Assembly (NCBI RefSeq): GCF_902459465.1
Contig: NC_047080.1
Span: 8,034,866-8,098,865 of the forward strand
Length of the DNA: 64,000 bases
DNA from: Asterias rubens
Taxonomy: Eukaryota; Echinodermata; Asteroidea; Forcipulatida; Asteriidae
Direction: 5' to 3'
Of this stretch, positions 47,801 to 56,800 are shown piece after piece. Under the pieces are notes generated by a model. The model searched no databases, had not been told where the DNA came from, and saw only the letters and a program-made list of their open reading frames with translations. A program made the translations under genes and the position numbers. Numbering within the stretch: the first letter of the stretch is position 1; each line of letters starts with the position of its first letter.

Positions 47801-50800
47801 GAGTGGGATTTGAACCGGAAAACTACGGATTAACATAATAAGTTGATAATAATAATTATAGTTCGGAGGCTAATCATCCTTACTCGCAGCTAAGAGCTGA
47901 ATTGCGATGGACGCGGCTACAACGTGTTTGAGAAGCAGGCATGCAAGGGCGCCTATGGCTGCCTGCCACATCAACCCATTATGACCGCGGAGCACAGCCA
48001 GAGATCGAAAGTGTTTGATTTTTCCCGAGGAGGGAATTCGGAAGGTCTGGAAAACCCTCGTAAGCACAGCAGAGAACCAACACACAACTCAACTCACATA
48101 TGGCCCTGGCTGGGTATCGAACCGGGGTCACCTTGGTGGAGGCGAGTGCTTTACGCACAAGCCAACCATGCCCCCTAACATACAGGTGCTCTGCTAACTG
48201 AGCTATATATCCAGCCCTATGTTGGTGTTCTCCCCATATTGTCAAAATCTTTGTTCCGGTTGACAGTTAGAAGCACTGGCACTTTCGTTCGGACATGACT
48301 ATATAGTGTAATACAGAGTTTTGTTTATTCTCTGGTCATAATCTAGTTAACGGAATTCTAAGCGTGCGAGTGAAGAGGAGTGTTCTAGGTGACGGCAGAG
48401 AGTGATTTCATTCAGCAATTTTGCATAGCAAAACAATAGCGTGAACTTGTTTTGTGCACACTGAATGGCAATATTGAGTAGTAAATGATGTTTTTTGAGT
48501 AGCAACTAATACATTTTGTGTAGCAGTGTGCTCTACTATACATGAGAAATCGTTCACTGGACGACAACTGAAAAATTGAAGTGTGCTTGAAACAACGTTC
48601 CTAGGTCTGATTTGATTTTTAGTACTTGGTGACTGTGACAACACAATGGTTACAGAGAGGTGCTGGACCTTGGTCGAAGGTATGTGAGAACAAAGTCTCT
48701 TGCACTATAAAGGGTATTAGGGTAAGTCAAAGGAGTAGTCAAAGCCAAAAGTGAAAGTTTGGGAGATGTTTTATAGGAATTTGGTGGTGGGGGAAAACTC
48801 AGGCTGAGAGTTGTGCGCAATTATTTTGTTCGGCCTCAGCAATGGCAGCCAATACAAGGGGTTTATTAACACAGTCTAAAGAACATCCATAGACTAAAAT
48901 AAGTCCCTTCACCAAATAGACATGCAAATGAAATGAATGAAGCCCAATAAACCATTGGAAACAATTTAAGACAGTAAAAGCAAAACAATTTGCAGGCTGA
49001 GAAAATTCAATAATGTTTTGGGTCATAGGAGAGGGCCAAGCAATTAAGAGCATCGGACTCAAGCTCTGGTGTTTCTGATCAGCAGAGTGTGGGTTCGAGT
49101 CCTGGTCCTGGCACTTTTGTTGTTGACCAAGGTACATTTACCATAAATTCCTTCATCATTTTGATTGGAAATGAAACCATAAATTCTATGTTCTAGGATT
49201 GGAAGTGCATGTAAAAGAACCCAGCTGTCGATTTCACCAAACTCTTCCTATAACTTAGGATTAATCTTAGGGCTTAGGACGGGTTCAGTTTCGTATCCAA
49301 ATACGTAGGACGCATTGAACCCATCCTACGTTAGGACGGGTTACTCGTCCTAACTCGAGTTAGGATTAATCTTAGCGTTTCGTGAAATCGGCTGCAGAAC
49401 ACTTATCAAGGAAAAATAGGGGTTAACTCGTTGAGGAAGGGGGGGGGGGTCGTGAGAAGGGTAAGAAAACTCTAACCCCTGAATGAAAAAGGAATAATTA
49501 TGTTAGTTACTCACGCCAGCAATATTGACTACATGGATAAGGAGCCATGAGATCTGTTAGGAGCAAGATATACTGTTAATAACTCAGTTGTGATCCAAAA
49601 AATTGTGCAAGACTCGTAAGTATCAAACACAAGAAAAAACACCTGCAGCACAGACTATATTTTGCTATAAAACCAACTGTCAATTCTTTTTATATGAAAT
49701 TCTCAAACGACCAAGTACCCGTACCATTTAAATGTAGGGTGCAATCGATTAGCTGGGTGTACCCCGGTCTGCCCCCGGTACGTTCAAATAGTTTTTAAGT
49801 CATTGCAGGGGCTCACCCGGGTCAGCCCCCAGTGCCCTGCTTGAGGAATGGGTCACTTGGGGTTGGCTCGAGGTGCATGGCGTCACCACGAGAGGGCGAG
49901 TGATCGTTCGATTAGCTCTTGTCAGGGGCTCACCCGAATGAGCACCGCGGGGTCAACACAGGGAATCCAATCAAACGCACCCATAGTTTAAATTTTTATT
50001 TACTTTAATACAGATAACTTGTAAAAAAAAAATCACATTGAAACAAAGTTAAAACCTTTTAGCCTTTGAGAAAGACTCTGCTAGGGTCGAAACGTCAGGC
50101 CATTAACTTCTTGTTTGCAAAGTTAAAAACTTGGGACAAGGATGCTTATTTTTCAGAAAACCCATTTGCCAATTCTTCCTGGACTTTTTGCTCTACCATT
50201 TTATAGGTTTAATGATAACATGAACATCAGTTGGGTAAAATAAATTCTTAACTGTTTACATGCCGACTGTAAATAATCAAGTGTTATCCTCTGGTCTTTG
50301 TTGATTTGTTCAATCTGCATGCATGAGGACCCAAAATTTATTATTTGGTTTTACCCCAACCTCGTCCCCATGGTTTACTTTATTTTCAACCATGTTTACA
50401 ATAGTAAAACCCTGGGATGGAAACTCCTTACTTGGACCCTGATTGGACAACGGCTTTACAATTAGAATATGTTCCATATTCATTGGTACAGCCGTTGCCG
50501 GCAACCAACAATGTACAAACAAGCTATTAAATCTGGTACAGTACTACGAGATTATGACGAAGATGTGAATTTCAAAAAGTAAATTATTTGAATTTGCATA
50601 TGTATCCAAACATTTTGGATATGCAAATGATCCAATACCAGGGTGAGAGAGCGGTCAACCTTGTAACCGCTCGACACACCCTAGGGACGAGGTTGGTTTT
50701 ACCCTTACTCAGTGCTTTCCCGGTGTTTTAGGGTAAAATAATAGTCTTTATCCCTGTTGCAAATTTAACATAATTAGACCCAAGAATTGTTATAGTTTTG

Positions 50801-53800
50801 GAGATCTGCAAAAATTCAAACTTTGTATAAATGTCTCTTTCAATCAATTTTAGTGAACTTACCAACACAAGTGTCATTATTTGCTGGGTCGGTGAACGGA
50901 TTGCGGAAGAAGTTGTCATTACAATGCTCGCATTTATCTCCAGCAGTGTTCTCAGTACAATCCTGGCACACGCCGTACTCCTTAACGGCATCGTAGACAC
51001 AGCTGGCTGCCCGACCGTTGCATCCACAATCTGTCCAGAAGCAATCAACAAATTTGACTTGCATTTGTAAAATAAATGCAGAGTCAGTCTAATCATGGAT
51101 GAATAGAGCAGTTAAGCGAATCTTTAAGCGAATCACACAATGAAAAACTATATTATTACTATTAAATGTTTTCAATGCCCACAGTATGTATTCTTAATAG
51201 TTGGTTCCATGTCTCATTGCTTTTAGTTTACATGCCTGAGTTTGTTCACGCTGTATTAATGCCATTCTGTGATGCAATCAGGCTAAATGAGTCAATTGTC
51301 GTAAATATCAGTAAGCTAAAACAGGCCAAAATGTGTAAAATTTTCACAAATATTTGTTTGGTAAATTTAAATGCCCAAATATATTATACTTTATATTGAC
51401 AACTTCCTTCCTGATAAATAACATCAAAAAGGGTTAAAATTAGCATTGAAAGAACAGGTGCAAATGTTTTTTCAATAAAAAAACTCAACCTTTTACTCAG
51501 TGATATTCTCTAGCGTCTGTTGGTCAACTTTCACAAGTTTTGAACCAGGGTCAACAAAGACCTCATTTGCTTGATCGCATCATTTTTTTTACAAAGGTAT
51601 ATTGAAATGATGCCATTTCTACCCTTTGGTAAACCCCTGGGGTTATAGATTCCAAGGAGCTTTTGGAAACAGTATCCAAAGCACTAGAGAAGTAGCACCA
51701 ATGAGCAGGATTTCTTTATTTGTGGAAAACAATTATTGTTTGATTTTCTTCACCAGGCCGACATAAAAGTTCTGGAATCAGCAAAAAGTCTGAACAATCG
51801 CATGCTGGGTTTATTTAATCAAACAGAAGTCCAACTGTAGCTCACCTTGGCACACATTGTCTGCACTTAGCCCGACCGCTGCTTGCCATGGTATGTTGTT
51901 GAACAGCGGCTTGCAGCGATCGCAGTGTAAACCTGCTGTGTTGTGTTGGCATACGCAGTCAGAGCCATCCTGGGAAATAAGAGCAATCACAAACAGGTTC
52001 TCATTAAAGGCCTGGACACTATTGGTAATTGTCAAAGACCTGTCTTCTCACTTGGTGTGTCTCAACATATGCATAAAAAAACAAATCAGCTCAATCGGTC
52101 GTCGAGGTTGCGAGATAATAATGAAACAAACAAAAAACCCTTGTCACACGAAGTTGTGCGCTTTCAGATGCTTGATTTCGAGACCTCAAATTCTAAATCT
52201 GAGGTCTCGAAATCAAATTTGTGGAAAATTACTTCTTTCTCGAAAACTACATTACTTCAGAGGTAGCCGTTTCTCACAATGTTTTATACTATCAACCTCT
52301 CCCCATTACTCGTAATCAAGAAAGGTTTTATGATAATAATTATTTTGAGTAATTACCAATAGTGTCCACTGCCTTTAACACATATGAGTAAACATATTGG
52401 CATTTGAAGGCAAAGTATACCTTTCGTTTTTATTCAATAAACCTAACATGTGAAATTTTATTTTAAAGGTGGTTCGTTTTTGGCATATCGTCAAAAATCC
52501 GGAGTGAATATGTCCACGCAAGAAGAATAATCCCTAATAGGAACACAGTTACACAATTCAAAATTTGACGCATAAAAACTGTTATCTTATTTTATAACCA
52601 GTATTACATGTATGTAAGGCTGGGTCACCCCATACTAGTTCTCAAAATGGCAAAACACATCTTAACAAAAACCGTAAAACGGGTTTGGTCTGGCCCTAGT
52701 TACTTAAATTCTTTCTGTCTGTAAACGGAATAAATGTGCTACAACTGGACCCGGTTGTTGCGCAAACGGACCCTCTGTCTGTGTGCACACACACTAGTTT
52801 GATTCAAGTCTGCAATTCTATTTTCGTAGTTCGTCCTTCTTGTTTTAAGTATGTTGCCACTCCTTGTTATTGCAGAATGGGATGGTCGCCAGAAAACTTT
52901 GAGCGTGCTCAAAGTTCTGAAGCACCTTCCCGATCAAACCTGGACGAGCCCGTCCATGAAGTTAACATAGTGAGTTCGATGTGATGGGGCTTTTCTTACC
53001 TCTCCTTTGCATTCCTCTGCATGACCAAAGCACAGACACTGACCACTGACCAGCCAGTCAGCAATGGCAAAGTAGTCTCTTAGCTGAACAGCACTGCCCG
53101 GTAGACCCAGGGTGATGCGTATGTTGGTAACCGTGAAGTAATCCATGACATCCTTTAGGGAGAACTCCTCGCCCAGGAGTTGAGCCGGGTTGTATTGAGT
53201 CTTACAGGGCAAAGAAAATAAAAATAAAAATAAAAACAACCAAATACAAATTTTCGTAATTAGCAGGGTTCTGCTCACAGCGGTCGGTCCCGAACAGCGA
53301 AAACCCGCCTGACACTCAGGATTCCCCAACCACCACTGGAAGAATTTCCTCAATTACACTTCCAATTTCCTTTCAAATTGTTCAACAAAATGTAAATTTG
53401 AGTATACCAGTAAAAATGGTATCCAAAGCCATTGAGCACTTCTGATTTGAGTCTATTTATATGATCTAACATGTAACTGATCCATCCTTGGGATTACTGG
53501 TAAAGTGTTCAAATTACTGGGCCCAATTTCATAGAGCTGCTAAGCACAAAAATTTGCTTAGCATGAAATTTCTTTCTTGATACAAAACAGGATTACCAAC
53601 CAAATTTCCATTTGTTGCATATTGCTTGTTACTGGTATTCAGCTGTTGTTTGCTTATTCCTGAAAAATCATGTGAAAATTTGGTTGGTAACCCTGTTTTC
53701 ATCAAGGAAGCAATTTCATGCTTAGCAAATATTTGTGCCTATCAGCTCTATGAAATTGGGCCCTGAAGTGCCCATACTGAAAATGGCCTTGCCTCTTCTC

Positions 53801-56800
53801 TTCATAGATGAAGTTCCTGCCTAGCTTGGGGGAAGATGAATCCAGGTTCACAAAGTGGTATTTAACTTCCTCTACAGTAATTTGTCTACCATCCATTTAG
53901 GGATATGTTTAATTATGTATTTTTTAAGATCATTACTGAAAAAAACAACATTTTTCAGATTGATCTGTTCTCATTTTTTTTTTACTGATTTCACATAAAC
54001 AAATCACAGATTAAGTGATGTTTCTGTTCCCAAAATGACTACATTCATAATGAGTCAAATTGACATGTTTATTTAGAAATCTGACTACTGAATATTAAAG
54101 GCAGTGGACACTATTGGTAATTGTCAAAGACTAGCCTTCACAGTTGGTGTATCTCAACATATGCAAAAAAATAACAAACCTGTGAAAATTTGAGCTCAAT
54201 CAGTCATCAAAGTTGCGAGATAATAATGAAAGAAAAATTACCCTTGTCACACGAAGTTGTGTGCGCTTAGATGGTTGATTTCGAGACCTCAAGTTCTAAA
54301 TCTGAGGTCTCGAAATCAAATTCGTGGGAAATTACTTCTTTCGCGGAAACTATGGCACTTCAGAGGGAGCCGTTTCTCACAATGTTATACCATCAACCTC
54401 TCCCCATTACTCGTCACCAAGAAAGGTTTTATGGCAATAATTATTTTGAGTAATTATCAATAGTGTACACTGCCTTTAACCTTTCCCTGAACTGTCATTT
54501 CAATCAGAACTTAGAAAAAACAACATGTCTCTAAGTACAGCAGCTTTGACTGGCCCATGATAACAGCCGCCATTGTTTGGAGAAAATTGAAGGCAAATCA
54601 ACTGGAAATGGCTGTTGTTTGAGTATGAATGGGGCAGTTACGACAGTATTCATTGCAAATGAATGAACGTAGCAATGGACAATACAATTATGAGTTTGAC
54701 CTTGTATACCATTGTGTACTCTTATAGTGTGGAACTCAATAAGTCATTACAACACCATAAATTAAAAGGAAAACTGAATTTGTACTTTTTCATATATTAT
54801 ACATCCTCCATAAAATTATTGATATATGGTTTTTAAGGTTGATGCAGTGCGTTACGTCAAGGACAAAGTATAGAATTTGTAATTATCTGATTATTATTAT
54901 TATTATTTTTTTTTTTTTTTTTTTAATCTGAAAGCTCACTGATCATAAAGTTCATAACAATGTCAATCTAACAGGATTTAATGCATTGCATGAGCAGGTA
55001 TCAATGTATCCCGGTTGTGTTCAACACAACAGGCATGAATTTGGTCAACGGGAAAAAAAGTAGGGATATTTTATCAAGTACAAGGTATGTAGGTTACACA
55101 TGGTGTACATGTAGGCTTAATTAGACATTTCAGGCGATTGATTCACAAGGTTTTAAAGATTTTTCCAAGACCAAACCAAATTGGAAACCAGATTTTATTA
55201 AAGGCAGTGGACACTATTGATAATTACTCAAAATAATTAAAACCTTTCTTGGTGAGTAATTGGGAGAGGTTGCTGGTATAAAACATTGTGAGAAACGGCT
55301 CCCTCTGGAGTGCCATCGTTTTCGAGAAAGAAGTCATTTTCCACGAATTTGATTTCGAGACCTCAGATTTAGAACTTGAGGTCTCGAAATCAACCATCTA
55401 AACGCACACAACTTCGTGTGACTAGGGTGTTTTCTTCTTTCATTATTATCTCACAACTTTGATGACCGATTGAGCTCAAATTTTCACAGGTTAGTTATTT
55501 TATGCAAATGTTGAGATACACCAACTGTGAAGGCTTGTCTTTGACAATTACCAAATAGTGTCCACTGCCTTTAAGTAGGAAGAATATCATGGCTTGTGTA
55601 TATATCTACTCACTGCTGTATAGATTTGTTCTTAAAAAACTTGTCTTTTTGCTAGTGTTATCCACTAGTCGATGCTTAAAAAACAATCATTTTTAACAAA
55701 GAAATTGTCATCATTATAAATAACAAAATTCCATATTATTTCTAGAGGAGGTTGACATCATTTGCAGCACAACTTTAATTAGCATTAAAAGGGTTCATGT
55801 TGGACGGCAAAGGTTAACCAAAATTAGCATTAGAAATAGCCAACGCCTTAAAAACACAGTAGTTAAAAACAAAGAAATTGTTCTCATTATAAATTAACAA
55901 AAGCAAGTGTGTGCAGCCAACGCCTTATAAAAACAGTAATTTTAAACAAAGAAATTGTTCTCATTATAAATTAATAAAAGCAAGTGATACACGTGCAGGT
56001 CCAGGAGATACTAGAGAAACTGTTATGGTAATAATTCATTTTGAAAGTATTTAGTGAGGTAATTGCAACAGCTGCACCTGAGTGACTCACACAATAGTAG
56101 ATGGTACGCATACGTAACATGTGCCATGTGTGTTTGCGCGAATTCTGATTTCAAGAGAATGATGGGTGTGGTGGAAAGAGCTTCATGGCTTTTCCCTTAT
56201 GAGTTATTTTAACGCCCTCAGGCCTATAAAGGGCGTAGGTTGAAATTAGTTTGGTGATGCATTATTTTCCTAATTATAGAGTCTTTATGAAAGTGGAAAT
56301 TACAAGTGTCTAACCTCGTGTTAAAATGGTGTAAAATGTAATTTTATTTTATACTCTTGCCTTGCCTGACATTGCCTTGCCTTCCTGTGCCTTGCCTTGC
56401 CGTGCCTTGCCGTGCCTTGCCGTGCCTTGCCGTGCATTGCCTTGCCTTGCCTGACATTGCCCTGCCTTGCCTGACATTGCCTTGCCTTGCCTTGCTGTGC
56501 CTTGTTTGCCTTGCCTGACATTGCCTTGCCTTGCCTGACATTGCCTTGCCTTGCCTGACATTGCCTTGCCTTGCTGTGCCTTGCCTTGCTGTGCCTTGCC
56601 TTGCCTAGCCTTGCCTGACCTTGCCTAGCCTTGCCTTGCCTATGTTTGCCTGACATTGACTTGATTGCCTTGCCTAGCCTTGCCTTGCTATGACTTGCCT
56701 TGGCTTGCCTAGCCTGACATTACCTTGCCTAGCCTTCTCTGACCTTGCCTAGCTTGACCTTGCCTAGCCTTGCCTTGCCTGACATTGCCCGATATTGCCT

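Larger units (their letters stand above)
45416..53030 (-). other. Laminin LE modules 1-5 (end of exon 2 to exon 7)
   Basis: Five eight-cysteine EGF-like modules are visible: [10 protein letters not shown].., [10 protein letters not shown].., [14 protein letters not shown].., [15 protein letters not shown].., [13 protein letters not shown]... The fifth is truncated and runs straight into domain IV through [20 protein letters not shown]. This reproduces the laminin beta transition (CRPHMIGRQCNE.EPGYYF), and is one of the strongest reasons to call the chain beta-like rather than gamma-like. Confidence 0.9.

Noticed and set aside
53702..53896. Frame containing [20 protein letters not shown] as an extra LN exon
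   Set aside because: No suitable donor follows, it runs into an F1 foldback element, and exons 1 and 2 join in phase and complete the LN domain without it.
56321..56656. [16 protein letters not shown] frames
   Set aside because: Three overlapping frames of a CCTTG satellite with no other coding signature.
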